From the NCBI GenBank assembly GCA_003153555.1, contig PLZS01000099.1, positions 1 through 64,000 on the forward strand: a stretch of 64,000 bases of DNA, read 5' to 3'. A model generated the notes under the pieces. It was not told the DNA's origin. It ran no database searches and worked only from the letters and a program-made list of their open reading frames with translations. How positions within the stretch are numbered: position 1 is the first letter of the stretch; each line of letters begins with the position of its first letter. The stretch is from Candidatus Melainabacteria bacterium. GTDB lineage: Bacteria > Cyanobacteriota > Vampirovibrionia > Obscuribacterales > Obscuribacteraceae. Made by a program: the position numbers and the translations under genes. This document shows positions 24,976 to 34,164 of the stretch, one piece after another.

Positions 24976-26454
24976 CTAAGACTTGATGAATTGACTCCAA
25001 CTGAAAACGTTTTCCTCAATCTCTTCCTCATGCAAATGCGCGAAAGGCATCAAAAATTCGCCCGGCTTATGTGCTCCTGAATAATACAAACTGGTGCTCA
25101 TCAAAGATAACTGCGACTGCATTGCGGTCTCGATCAGCTGCTGATCGCTATGACGGCTTTCGACATGAACGAGCAAGTGCAAACCGGCGCTCTCTGCCGA
25201 TAAACTGACGATGTTCTTCAGATGCACTGTCAGAGCATGAATGAGAATTTGTCTGCGCTTGGCGTAGATGGATTTTGTCCGTTTTATATGCTTTTCAAGG
25301 TGTCCTTCGTTGATGAAATCAGTGAGAGCAAATTGTTCTAGCAAGGGGAGATTTCTTTCGGTCTGCATCTTCGCTAAAAGTACGGGTCTTATCAAACACC
25401 TTGGCACAACCAGAAAACCCATCCTCACCATTGGGAAAAGAACCTTCCATAAAGAGGAGATGTAGATTACGTTGTCACCGCGATCTAGTCCGTGCAACGA
25501 CGGCAACTCTTCGCCACCATAGCGGTATTCACTGTCGTAATCGTCCTCGATAATCAGGGTGCCAGTCTTGTCGGCCCAATCCAGCAGCTGTTTTCGCCGC
25601 GAAAGAGACATTACGACGCCTGTAGGATCTTGATGCGATGGCGTCACGTAAACACACTTGAGCTTTCGCGACAACGCTGTCAAGTAGTTAACATCTATGC
25701 CCTCCTCGTCCACCGGAATGTTGATAAATGCTGCACCGTGAGCACCCAGACACATGCGCGCGTCAGGATAGCCAGGCTCTTCCAGAGCTACAAGATCGCC
25801 TGGATCAATCAAAAGGCGCGCAGGAATTTCCAGCTTAAATTGCTGGCTTGCGAACACGATCAACTGCTCAGGGGAATATTTGAGAGCGCGAGCACGGTGC
25901 AAATAAGCGGAAACAGCATCGCGCAAAGGCGGATAACCAAGGGGCTCGCGGGCATGGGCAAGTTGAGCAATGTCACGCAATCGACAGTGTCGCAAGAGCA
26001 ATTGTCGCCACTTCGTCAAGGGTGTCAAATCGAGTGGGGGTCCACAAAAATTGATTTGAGACAGTTGTTCAAGTCGCAGGCGCTGAAAGTTGGCAGTTTG
26101 CAAAACGCGTTGGCCATATTTGGAAAACAAAATAGTTTTTTGTTGCCCTTCCACTGAACCTGTCGAAGGCCTCACCACAGAATCACGCATGTCGGCAAGC
26201 TCGCCTGGCAGAGGGTCGCACACATAACTACCGGCACCAGAAATCGTCATTACGTAATCTTGTTTCTGCAAATCATCAAATGCTTTCAAAATTGTCGTTC
26301 GAGAAACTTGCATCGTAACGGCCAGATCTCTGACTGAAGGCATCGACTCACCTGGTTTCAACCGACCTTCAATAATCGCCCTTCTGATCGCATCAGATAA
26401 TCGCCGATACAAAGGAATCGAAGGTTTGTATTCGAGATTGATGACGAGGTCCAT
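24976..26454 (-). CDS. MocR-type GntR regulator with aminotransferase domain, copy 2
   Basis: This encodes 492 aa and is a clear paralogue of 23458-24957 along its full length. The winged helix spans about 15-80 (RRLSDAIRRAIIEGRLKPG, MQVSRTTILKAFDDL). The fold-I domain carries LEEPGYPDARMCL, IIEDDYDSEYRYGG and SLWKVLFPMVRMGF with the PLP lysine. No target promoter can be named; no aminotransferase-pathway gene lies next to it. Confidence 0.92.
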   Translation of the reverse strand: MDLVINLEYKPSIPLYRRLSDAIRRAIIEGRLKPGESMPSVRDLAVTMQVSRTTILKAFDDLQKQDYVMTISGAGSYVCDPLPGELADMRDSVVRPSTGSVEGQQKTILFSKYGQRVLQTANFQRLRLEQLSQINFCGPPLDLTPLTKWRQLLLRHCRLRDIAQLAHAREPLGYPPLRDAVSAYLHRARALKYSPEQLIVFASQQFKLEIPARLLIDPGDLVALEEPGYPDARMCLGAHGAAFINIPVDEEGIDVNYLTALSRKLKCVYVTPSHQDPTGVVMSLSRRKQLLDWADKTGTLIIEDDYDSEYRYGGEELPSLHGLDRGDNVIYISSLWKVLFPMVRMGFLVVPRCLIRPVLLAKMQTERNLPLLEQFALTDFINEGHLEKHIKRTKSIYAKRRQILIHALTVHLKNIVSLSAESAGLHLLVHVESRHSDQQLIETAMQSQLSLMSTSLYYSGAHKPGEFLMPFAHLHEEEIEENVFSWSQFIKS

Positions 26455-27209
26455 GTAGATCAGCTCTAGGCAACAGTCAGATTGAAGTTCGTAGGCGCCC
26501 TAAAATGATGGTTCCGTTCATTGTACGACAATGCTAGCGCATGGTGGCGTTGTTCTTTCAATTTTGCACTCAACCGGCCCAGTTGGCAGAAATTGAGAAA
26601 CAGCACAAGCTAAGGCTTCGGTTGTCAGACAAGTGTTGAGAGGGCGAGTGGCTCGGTTTGAAGGGGTTGCTCGTGGGTTTGTGCTTGGTTGGAAAGTGGA
26701 TAATGAAACATAGCAAGTTATGAATTAGATTGGCAAGCAGATATACACCTCAACAGCACTCGAACACATTGTTTCTAAATTGGGTCTTTTAAGAATTTGT
26801 TGAAACTGCTCACCAGCCTTAGTTTCAAGCCAAACGATCACACTTGAGCCAGTTCGCGCACCCAGGCCGATACTCAACATCTTAGGTGGTACAACCATGC
26901 ACGAATTGCTGCGCTATGAGTTGGGCCGCTTCACATCCTGCACTCTGAAACAGCAAGAGCCGCGCCTAGAGCGCTAGTTTGCGCTAACGCTGGCCGATGA
27001 TTGATGCCGACTCTTTCGGCTTGCGCAGCTGTGCCTGCCTCCGCTAGCGGTGCCAATCCAGGCACCGAATATAGTGGCATAACAAAAGTGGACAGCCCGA
27101 GCAATTCTCAGACTATCCATTTTCAAATCTATTCAGATCGTGAGTCTCAAACGCTTTTCAGGCGGTAAAGGTGCGAAGCGACCAGATTTAGCAGGACTCT
27201 CCGATTTTT
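26455..27209. other. Intergenic stretch with repeat remnants
   Basis: No gene is supported in 755 bp. It carries a TTGTACGACA-type repeat at about 26520 (relatives at 29728 and 31438) and a GGCACCGAATATAGTGGCA repeat at 27062-27080. Confidence 0.55.
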
Positions 27210-27989
27210 CTAATAAGGCTCAAAATTCAAAGTATTATCCAATTCGAAAGCGCGGTTTTTATCAGCGATCCACCGATCCGATCCACAAGCGCGGTAGATC
27301 GCGCTGCGCAACAGATACGCAGGCGGGTAACTCTCGTTTAGCGCAATTGCTTTTGTCAGGTCATCTATGGCAGTCTCGTTCTTGCCGAATGCTGATTGTA
27401 CTAAAGCCCTAGTGACATAGGCCTCGACCATGTTTTCATCGAGTGCCAAAGCAGCATTACAATCAGCCAGTGCTTCGTCGTACCGTGCCAGCTGGTAGCT
27501 GGCTTCTGCTCGCTCCAGATAGGCTACCGAATCTGGGCAGAGCTTCAACACTGCGCTAAAATCGTCTATTGCTCTCTGATAACAATGCAGACGCATATAT
27601 GCAGCCCCACGCCCATACAATGGCTCGATCAAGTCAGAATTCAACTCTATGGCAACATCGAAATCACCTATTGCCTGCTCGTATCGGTCAATGACATTCA
27701 AGCATGTGCCGCGATTCGAGTAAGCCAATGCAAAGCTACTGTCAAGTTTAATGGCAGTTGTGAAATCAATGATCGCCTTCTGTATTTCGCCAGCTTGAAT
27801 TAGTGCCGTTCCACGGCCGTAATATGACTCTGCTTTACTCGGACACAGATAGACGAGCGCATCGAAATATTTGAGAGCTTGAACATCTTTGGCCTTTGAG
27901 CTAGAGACATCACCACTAAACTTTCTATATCTTGCAGCTCTAACGCCGTAGAAGTAACCGCTGCCGTAAGAAATGGTCTGTGTATTCAT
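27210..27989 (-). CDS. TPR-repeat protein
   Basis: This encodes 259 aa. About six tetratricopeptide units are visible, for example AESYYGRGTALIQAGEIQKA, ALAYSNRGTCLNVIDRYEQA and AYLERAEASYQLARYDEALA. It has no signal peptide or membrane segment. It is a scaffold for protein contacts; the partner is unknown. AGGGGCAAGA precedes the ATG. Confidence 0.88.
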   Translation of the reverse strand: MNTQTISYGSGYFYGVRAARYRKFSGDVSSSKAKDVQALKYFDALVYLCPSKAESYYGRGTALIQAGEIQKAIIDFTTAIKLDSSFALAYSNRGTCLNVIDRYEQAIGDFDVAIELNSDLIEPLYGRGAAYMRLHCYQRAIDDFSAVLKLCPDSVAYLERAEASYQLARYDEALADCNAALALDENMVEAYVTRALVQSAFGKNETAIDDLTKAIALNESYPPAYLLRSAIYRACGSDRWIADKNRAFELDNTLNFEPY

Positions 27990-28034
27990 TCTTGCCCCTG
28001 TGCTCCTGCCTGCCGTGATTGATTTACTTCTTCC

Positions 28035-28223
28035 TTAGCAGGTGTGAGATTCCATCTTGGTGTTTGCTAGCAAGAGTTCTAATAAACTCTTACTAGCAAA
28101 CGCTAGCATCTTGTGCGCTACCAAATTCAGAATAGCGGCACGCTGCAAAATCAACATAAAATGGACTGAGCAGATTCCACCAGCTATTTTTGTGCCGCCT
28201 TTGTCGATGCCGATGTAATGCAT
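28035..28223 (-). pseudogene. N-terminal fragment of a ROK-family kinase
   Basis: The frame starts MHYIGIDKGGTKIAGGI, the ATP-binding phosphate-1 motif of ROK sugar kinases (DxGGTK), then turns into unrelated sequence and stops after 62 codons. A long inverted repeat at 28062-28101 lies inside the unrelated part. It is a decayed or truncated gene. Confidence 0.6.
28062..28101. repeat. Imperfect inverted repeat
   Basis: GTTTGCTAG...AAGAGTT pairs with AACTCTT...CTAGCAAAC, giving two stems of 9 and 7 bp separated by one mismatched base. It could be a terminator or the end of a small mobile repeat. Confidence 0.5.
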
Positions 28224-28259
28224 CAGTATTCCTCTTAGTTCGAAATGCGGAACTCTAGA

Positions 28260-28385
28260 CTACTGATGATGCGATCCGCTGCCTGACTGGTAGGCATCTC
28301 CGAAGTCTCCGCAATCTCCGGGCATTTTCAGGATCACGTATGTAATCATTCCGTAAATAATGGCTGCGCCAATCAAAATACTCAT
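28260..28385 (-). CDS. GSGSHHQ membrane peptide 1, 41 aa
   Basis: MSILIGAAIIYGMITYVIL forms one membrane helix; the tail ends GSGSHHQ. GGTGG lies before the ATG. The paralogue at 30908-31048 shares the helix pattern (LIGAAIIYGMITYVILKMPG / LLGAVVLYGLITYAILKLPG) and the same last seven residues, so selection on the protein is likely. Confidence 0.65.
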   Translation of the reverse strand: MSILIGAAIIYGMITYVILKMPGDCGDFGDAYQSGSGSHHQ

Positions 28386-28841
28386 AACACCACCTATGAT
28401 GCACTCAGCGCTACTTTTGCGCTTTGGGTATAACTTGGTTACCTAGATTTGAATCTCTTTGCAACCACGTTAAGCAAGTGGGCATCAAACGGATATAAAA
28501 TGGCAGCTAATAGAAAACTAAGCCGATGCAATCTCTGCTTATTTAGCAGCAGAGAATTTTCGAGTGCCAATTAAGTATCCAAATCCTTAATATGTAAGCA
28601 GTATTGCTCGCATCAGTTTCGATAACTTGAGCAAAGTTCTTGCATGTCTTCGACTTACATGGTTGAAGAAATCAGCATCAATTCTCCGGTGTTTTAGCCA
28701 GTTTGCGTAATCTTACGAAAACTATTTGACAACCATTTTACCTTGGTGCTGCCATATTCACAGTGTCATCCAAACGAACGGCAACGTTCAAAAATCAGGA
28801 AGACAAATCCCAAATGATTTAAGAGACTTGAGGTAAAACAA

Positions 28842-29060
28842 ATGGCCTACACAAAACCATTCGAAGCGACAGAACCGCCAAACCCGCCAAACTCATCGTT
28901 GATGGTGAAAGACCACCACCAGGATTCATTGGTGCAAGACCACCAGGATTCATCGGCACGCTTCAGAGAGGAACTTGCGGCGTGGTATCAATGTCCCAAC
29001 GGCGTGCTGGTGCCCTTGCCGGCACCTGGTGAAGCTGTAGCTTGTGGTGACAAGACCTAG
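28842..29060 (+). CDS. YQCPNG peptide 1, 72 aa
   Basis: GAGG lies 8 nt before the ATG. The N-terminal 45 residues are acidic and His/Gln-rich (VKDHHQDSLVQDHQDSS), followed by FREELAAWYQCPNG and a hydrophobic-proline tail (VLVPLPAPGEAVACGDKT). The YQCPNG core recurs in the 60-aa gene at 31199-31381. A leader plus short core layout recalls RiPP precursors, but no cleavage motif is proven. Confidence 0.5.
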   Translation: MAYTKPFEATEPPNPPNSSLMVKDHHQDSLVQDHQDSSARFREELAAWYQCPNGVLVPLPAPGEAVACGDKT

Positions 29061-29073
29061 GACTGGCGTGTTT

Positions 29074-29661
29074 TTATTGTCGGCCAAGCAGACTCCCGAA
29101 ATCAGAAGCATCTAAACGCACTTGATGCAAATCTCGGCGAATCGTCGCACCTAGTTTCTCGTATACATTGATGGCATCTTTATTCCAGTCGAATACGGAC
29201 CATTGCATTCGACAACATCCGCGTTCTGTCGCTTTGCGTGCAAGCTCTTGCAACAGGTTTGTGCCAACACCTCGGCCTCGAAATTGTCGCAGAACGAATA
29301 GATCTTCACCATACAATATAGGTGCGCCCATAGAACCGGCATAGGCATAAAAATACACGGCCATTCCAATTGATTCTGCACCATTTCGAGCAATGATCGC
29401 CTCGAAGACTTTATTTGGTCCAAAGGCCAATTCTTGAATTTTCTCCCGGGTCACCAGAATTTGCTCCATCGTTTTTCGTTCAAACATCGCAAGGCCAATA
29501 GTCAGTTGATAAATAGCCTCGACGTCTGATTCTTGCGCTGGAGATATAGAGATGCATAGCGGTTTCCGTGTTCTCGGCGTCATTACTTGTGCTGCCGGTG
29601 GCACCATCGTGGAAGGCATCATCACTGGTGGAATCACCTGGGGCGGCATGACTAAAGACAT
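29074..29661 (-). CDS. GNAT acetyltransferase, diamine/polyamine type
   Basis: This encodes 195 aa. The start at 29661 is chosen for its AGGAG; longer frames exist. The N-terminal 35 residues are Pro/Met-rich (MPPQVIPPVMMPS). The GNAT core shows LYGEDLFVLRQFRGRGVGTN (acetyl-CoA loop R-G-x-G-x-G/N) and later QWSVFDWNKDAINVYEKLGA, typical of the SSAT-like (spermidine/spermine N1-acetyltransferase) branch. It transfers acetyl to an amine. The precise substrate is open. Confidence 0.85.
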   Translation of the reverse strand: MSLVMPPQVIPPVMMPSTMVPPAAQVMTPRTRKPLCISISPAQESDVEAIYQLTIGLAMFERKTMEQILVTREKIQELAFGPNKVFEAIIARNGAESIGMAVYFYAYAGSMGAPILYGEDLFVLRQFRGRGVGTNLLQELARKATERGCCRMQWSVFDWNKDAINVYEKLGATIRRDLHQVRLDASDFGSLLGRQ

Positions 29662-30149
29662 ATAGGTTTTCTCTCCTGCAAATGCACACCATAGATGATG
29701 CGCTTCCATAACAGCTGGCGGCTTGGCAATTGTACGACAGCAGGATGCCAGAGGGTAGTTCATAAGGCTAGCACGCGTTGACGCTGTTTCTCTAATCTTG
29801 CTGCTCACTGGACTGTTCGAACAAGCTCCGCTAGCAGTCAGTTAGACCTCACCTTAACCTGGGTAGCACCATACTGGGGTTTCAACCCTCTCAAAGTTCA
29901 CGGAGCTATATTCGGCCTCGCTAGCGGCACCAGCTCTACACCAAATCTAGTGGCATTGAAAACTAATGATCTAATTACTATTGACCAGCAACATTTGTTT
30001 ATTCGCGAACCAAAACAATGCTCTTGTTCAATAGTTTTGCCATGCAGCTCCCCACTTCACTAATCTGACTGTCTGCTATCTTAAGTGCTATAAAGTTCTC
30101 TATAACAACACATCGAACATGCAGCTCCCAGTTAAAAGCAAAACAAAGA

Positions 30150-30806
30150 ATGAAAGAACAAGAACGAAGAGATTTCTTCTGCCGCATCGCTCCGAAATAC
30201 GAGCAATGCGTAACTAACGACTGCCGCTATGTTGCCTATCAACATGTTCCGCACAAAGTAATCAAACTGCTTGGAGCGAACACAGCAGCGCGTGTCTTGG
30301 ATCTCGGGTGCGGAACTGGTCTGGGGTCTATTCCATTTTTTAAAGCTGGCTACGAAGTGACCGGAATTGACGATGCACAAGGCATGCTCGATATCGCAAA
30401 AGGAAAACCTTTCAAGAAGCTGATTTGCCAAAACATAGAGGAAGATTTGCACGTAGCCGATTCAACATTCGATGCCGCCGTATCTATAGGGGTAATGGAA
30501 TTCATCAGAATGCCTGGCGCGATGATCGATCAAATTGCAAGAAAACTGAAACCCGGCGGCATCTATTCCACTACAATTCCTAAACCACATCCTGCTGGCT
30601 TTAGTTTAGGAATTCGGACATACACAATCAATAACTTCTTGAAATTCGTCGACTCAGAACAATTTGAAATTGTAGATTTTTTAGAGTGCTTCGGCTGGGA
30701 ATCAGGACACCTTGCGGCTGCAGATGGAAATCCCGGTCAACCACGCGAAGGTATCGAGTACAGCACATTGTTCTTGCGTAAGAAGAATCGACAGATGGTA
30801 GCATAG
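30150..30806 (+). CDS. Class I SAM-dependent methyltransferase
   Basis: This encodes 218 aa. Motif I VLDLGCGTGLG is followed by VTGIDDAQGMLDIA (acidic residue for the ribose), and FDAAVSIGVMEFI and LKPGGIYSTTIPK supply the later motifs. It is a small-molecule or peptide methyltransferase by length. It stands between the two sets of small peptide genes. Confidence 0.88.
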   Translation: MKEQERRDFFCRIAPKYEQCVTNDCRYVAYQHVPHKVIKLLGANTAARVLDLGCGTGLGSIPFFKAGYEVTGIDDAQGMLDIAKGKPFKKLICQNIEEDLHVADSTFDAAVSIGVMEFIRMPGAMIDQIARKLKPGGIYSTTIPKPHPAGFSLGIRTYTINNFLKFVDSEQFEIVDFLECFGWESGHLAAADGNPGQPREGIEYSTLFLRKKNRQMVA

Positions 30807-30907
30807 TCACGGAGTGACACGTAAAACAGCAAAATCAGTTGTTCTCACACGACATCCGCCGGCCACCGTTCCGACGCGATAAAAGAAAAACGTGAGGACA
30901 ATCCAGA

Positions 30908-31048
30908 TTACTGATGATGCGAACCGCTTCCGCTTCCGCCGCCGTAGATGTCATGCGCACCGGAACTATCTATATTTTCACCAGGTAACTTCAAAATAGC
31001 GTAGGTAATCAACCCGTAAAGAACAACTGCGCCTAACAATACCGTCAT
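30908..31048 (-). CDS. GSGSHHQ membrane peptide 2, 46 aa
   Basis: MTVLLGAVVLYGLITYAIL forms a membrane helix, followed by a Gly/Ser-rich tail ending GSGSHHQ. GGGTGG lies before the ATG. It is a paralogue of 28260-28385 and again points toward a YQCPNG gene on the other strand. Confidence 0.65.
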   Translation of the reverse strand: MTVLLGAVVLYGLITYAILKLPGENIDSSGAHDIYGGGSGSGSHHQ

Positions 31049-31198
31049 AAATACCACCCTCTTCCTTTATGTAAGTCTCGAATATGTAAGTCTCGTATCG
31101 GTCGCGAACCTTCGCAGAACTGACTTTGGTTTTACGTGGATTTGATGGCTCCACTGTAAATTAGAAAAACCGTCACGGAAGCAGAGGACCAAATCACT

Positions 31199-31381
31199 AT
31201 GTTCGACACCATTACTACGCCGCTCAAATCAGCTTCTAAGGTTGAACTCAAAAACACAGCTTCGAAAAGATTGCTTCTGGAAGCCAAATATCAATGTCCT
31301 AACGGCGGTTACGTCGTCAACGTCGTCAATTCCCCACAAAGGTCTGCCACCGAGGAGAAGTTAAGTCTCTCGGAGCAATAA
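31199..31381 (+). CDS. YQCPNG peptide 2, 60 aa
   Basis: It has a basic N-terminal half, then LLLEAKYQCPNGGYVVNVVN and a polar tail ending KLSLSEQ. It shares the YQCPNG core with 28842-29060 and little else. The ribosome site is weaker (GAGG at 11 nt). Confidence 0.45.
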   Translation: MFDTITTPLKSASKVELKNTASKRLLLEAKYQCPNGGYVVNVVNSPQRSATEEKLSLSEQ

Positions 31382-31917
31382 CAATTTGAAGGGCACCAAA
31401 TATGATGCATTGACGAGTTCTACTTGATGTCAACTTTGATTGTACGACAATCGACCAACAATTCATGGTCGGTCAAACAATCACCCGTTGACGCTGTTCC
31501 TTCAATTTGACAAGAAAGTGGACTGCATGGACCAGCACTGCCACAGTCGTCGAATTTGTTTGCGGTGTGACACACTGACAAGTGCACTGATTCGGGCGCT
31601 TGAGTCCTAACAAGCTAGTTCAGCCGCGCGACCCACGCTAGCCTTGGCACCAGGAATAGTGGCAACATTCGTAAGCTTTTGATCATAGTCAAGCCAGCAA
31701 TATTCGTTTATGTTTCTGTTTTATACTGTAAACGAATATCTCCATATTCGCTTTTCGTCGTTCCATTTGATGCGCATTTTATCCAGTCGATCAGATGATG
31801 GCCGGGAAACAAAGGATTCGCTTTCACCAGTAGACTAGGAGAAAGCGCTGTTTAGCGAATTCGTTTTTGGTCATAAACGGTCGCTCTGATTTGATTGGAG
31901 TAAAGGTGCGAAGTTGA
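31382..31917. other. Intergenic stretch with repeats
   Basis: No gene is supported. Copies of the TTGTACGACA repeat (31438) and of the TAGTGGCA repeat (31657) lie here. Confidence 0.55.
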
Positions 31918-32505
31918 ATGGTAAATTCGTCTAACTCCTTAAGCTCTCTATCTCGAGCCAAAGAACTTATTGAAAAGGGTTCATCGGCAGAAGAGATTTT
32001 TTTGATGGAGTATGCACCGAGAGGTATCGCAAAAATCTCGACATTTTCGGATCAAACGATCACACCAGGGCATTCATTACGAATGAAGGCGGAAAACGAC
32101 AGTTTCGACTTTACTGTGCGTTTAACTGAAGACGGAATGGCTTTGGTTAGATCTCATGTGAAAGGTTTTTTTGTACATGGTGGTGAAGCCTCATGTTTGG
32201 GCCAGTATGGTTATGACAACTTGAGCAAATTTGAGCAACTGAGACGCATTCTTCCACTCAAACTTGGTAAAGAAGTACCTTTAGGAATTGAGGGCGATTG
32301 GATCTTCAAACCCGTTCCCAATCGAGCGATTGTGCCGCTTAGAGTAGAAAGAATTCCCGGTCCGCAAAGCATCATTCAGCTTTCAATAAATCAGAGCAGG
32401 CTCTACACTGTTCGAGAATTGAGTCGTAGAGCTGGCATGCTGTCTAGCAATCACCTCAGTTGGTACGTCAAACTCATCGAAGCAGTCAACGAAATTACGA
32501 GCTGA
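31918..32505 (+). CDS. Unknown protein, 195 aa
   Basis: It is soluble, with a helical start (LSRAKELIEKGSSAEEIFL) and a beta-rich centre; the last 40 residues (TVRELSRRAGMLSSNHLSWY) look like a helix-turn-helix. It may bind DNA, but this is a weak reading. The start has AAAGG at about 12 nt. Confidence 0.55.
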   Translation: MVNSSNSLSSLSRAKELIEKGSSAEEIFLMEYAPRGIAKISTFSDQTITPGHSLRMKAENDSFDFTVRLTEDGMALVRSHVKGFFVHGGEASCLGQYGYDNLSKFEQLRRILPLKLGKEVPLGIEGDWIFKPVPNRAIVPLRVERIPGPQSIIQLSINQSRLYTVRELSRRAGMLSSNHLSWYVKLIEAVNEITS

Positions 32506-32602
32506 ACTTAAGTAATGTCCGAATGCTGATAACACTGCACGGTTTGTGTTCCATCGCATCTTGCAACGCAATCGTTTCTTGCTGCGACGCAAGGCTGGCG
32601 AT

Positions 32603-33025
32603 TTATCGAATATCCCATGGATTGATGACCGAAACACCCAGCGCTGCAAAAGGAGTAATGTCGCGAGTTGCTACGGAGAAGCCATGCACATGGGCAATCG
32701 CAGCTATTTGCGCGTCCTGAATGGAGACTACGGTTCCGGCTGCTCGTGCTTTGCCGACCAGTGAAGCATTTGCTGCGGCCGCATCTTTGTCGAATGGTAA
32801 TATCCGCGAGCCAAAGAGCTTTGCAATCAATTGACCAAGAGCCGTATTGAGACCGTCTTTCCGTTTGCCAACGGGCAAGATTTCTATGCCGGTCAAGATT
32901 TCCGATAGGCTTGTAGCTGTTAAATAGAGGGTTTCAGCCGACTGTTGGTTGAGCCAGCCCAAAACCTTTGGATCTCGGCTGATCTTCACAACCTCCGAAA
33001 CCACGTTTGTATCAAGGACAATCAT
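32603..33025 (-). CDS. vapC: PIN-domain toxin, VapC/FitB type
   Basis: This encodes 140 aa. MIVLDTNVVSEV gives the first acidic residue (D5); SLSEILTGIE, VSIQDAQIAAIA and FSVATRDITPF give the further acidic positions of the PIN active site. It is a ribonuclease toxin. Its start overlaps the stop of the antitoxin gene by 4 bp. Confidence 0.88.
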   Translation of the reverse strand: MIVLDTNVVSEVVKISRDPKVLGWLNQQSAETLYLTATSLSEILTGIEILPVGKRKDGLNTALGQLIAKLFGSRILPFDKDAAAANASLVGKARAAGTVVSIQDAQIAAIAHVHGFSVATRDITPFAALGVSVINPWDIR

Positions 33026-33258
33026 TCAAACTCAACAACGCGGATTGGCTCTTTTTCTCTGACTAATTCAAAATCTACGCCGTACTTGTCGCCCAAAGCA
33101 GCAAGCTCAGAACCGATCAAAATCCGATCCTTAGGTCTCACGGATTCCTCCAAGATGGCCCTTATCTCGGCTTCTGTGCTGCGGCCATTTTGAGCAGCAC
33201 GTAGACGGAGCGCCCTATGAGTTTCTTCTGGTAAATTTCGAACCGTTACCACTGCCAT
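33022..33258 (-). CDS. Antitoxin, FitA/VapB ribbon-helix-helix type
   Basis: This encodes 78 aa. AVVTVRNLPEETHRALRLRA and GRSTEAEIRAILEESV form an Arc-like ribbon-helix-helix of the FitA branch. It forms an operon with the PIN toxin gene and probably represses it as a complex. Confidence 0.88.
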   Translation of the reverse strand: MAVVTVRNLPEETHRALRLRAAQNGRSTEAEIRAILEESVRPKDRILIGSELAALGDKYGVDFELVREKEPIRVVEFE

Positions 33259-33393
33259 AGCTTCATCCTAACGCAACTGACTGCAATGATAGCATACTTG
33301 CTAAAATGACAGCATTGAGAGATTAGTTCGCGGGCAAGAAAAGCGAAACGTTCGTGATGGTGTCGTTTGACCGTGCTTGTTGTATGAAAAGCC

Positions 33394-33837
33394 CTATTTT
33401 TTCGTCGAAAAAATCTCCGCTACGGCGTGGTAAATCCCTGAGCGGCTACCGAGCCTGGTTTCTATCAGAGACAAAGATTTGCCAAGGTTGATTTCAGTAT
33501 CAGCTTCCTTTCCCTGACTGTGACAGAGCATGGCAATGAAGAAGTATGCGTGAGCCAGTTTGTCTTGGCGAGGGCTGACAGAACGCTCTTCCAGAGCGAT
33601 TATCGTCTTTACTAATCTCTCTGCTCCACTGGCGTATCCTTCATAAAAATCAAACCAGGCCAGACACCACAACAAAGAAATTTCCTCTGTCACAGTCAAA
33701 TCGCCTTTCGTGTGATGCCGAAAAGAGGCATTTAACGAACGCCTTGCATAGTCGACATCACCTTTCTCGAACGCGGCCAGCGCCGGCGCAAAGCGAAGCA
33801 AAAGTTCTTGACTGTTTAACGGAATTTTTGCCGACAA
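33394..33837 (-). CDS. Helical repeat protein, TPR-like, 147 aa
   Basis: Helix pairs occur (LAAFEKGDVDYARRSLNASF, AHAYFFIAMLCHSQGKEADT). The only start is TTG and no clear ribosome site was seen; the gene may be a 5'-shortened remnant of a larger TPR protein. Confidence 0.45.
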   Translation of the reverse strand: MSAKIPLNSQELLLRFAPALAAFEKGDVDYARRSLNASFRHHTKGDLTVTEEISLLWCLAWFDFYEGYASGAERLVKTIIALEERSVSPRQDKLAHAYFFIAMLCHSQGKEADTEINLGKSLSLIETRLGSRSGIYHAVAEIFSTKK

Positions 33838-34112
33838 TGTGCTGCTTGATCCTCATCTTCATGGCACCGCAACTTTCGCAGAGCCCGAATTAAGGACGGG
33901 TTAAAGATAGTGCGAATGCATCAATCAAAGGATGCCAAAGAAATCACATTTGTTCGCTTGTATGCTCCGTTACGTGGGCAGACAGGAGGCAAAAAGCAAA
34001 CAATAGATACTACTCCGTGTCGTTTAAAGCCAAAACAAAAAAAGCCAGCGGAAAGCCTGAACTCTTGGAGGATATCAGCAGCTAAGTTGCACAAGGCAGA
34101 GGTCTCACCTCA

Positions 34113-34144
34113 GAGTGCGCCATCCCACGTATGACGGCGCACTC
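34113..34144. terminator. 9-bp stem-loop behind the LOG gene
   Basis: GAGTGCGCC and GGCGCACTC surround 14 nt, 20 bp after the stop at 34165. Confidence 0.55.
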
Positions 34145-34164
34145 TCATCGTTGCTTTCATCTGC

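Noticed and set aside
33910-34134. 74-codon basic frame
   Set aside because: It runs into the terminator of the LOG gene and has no ribosome site or motif.
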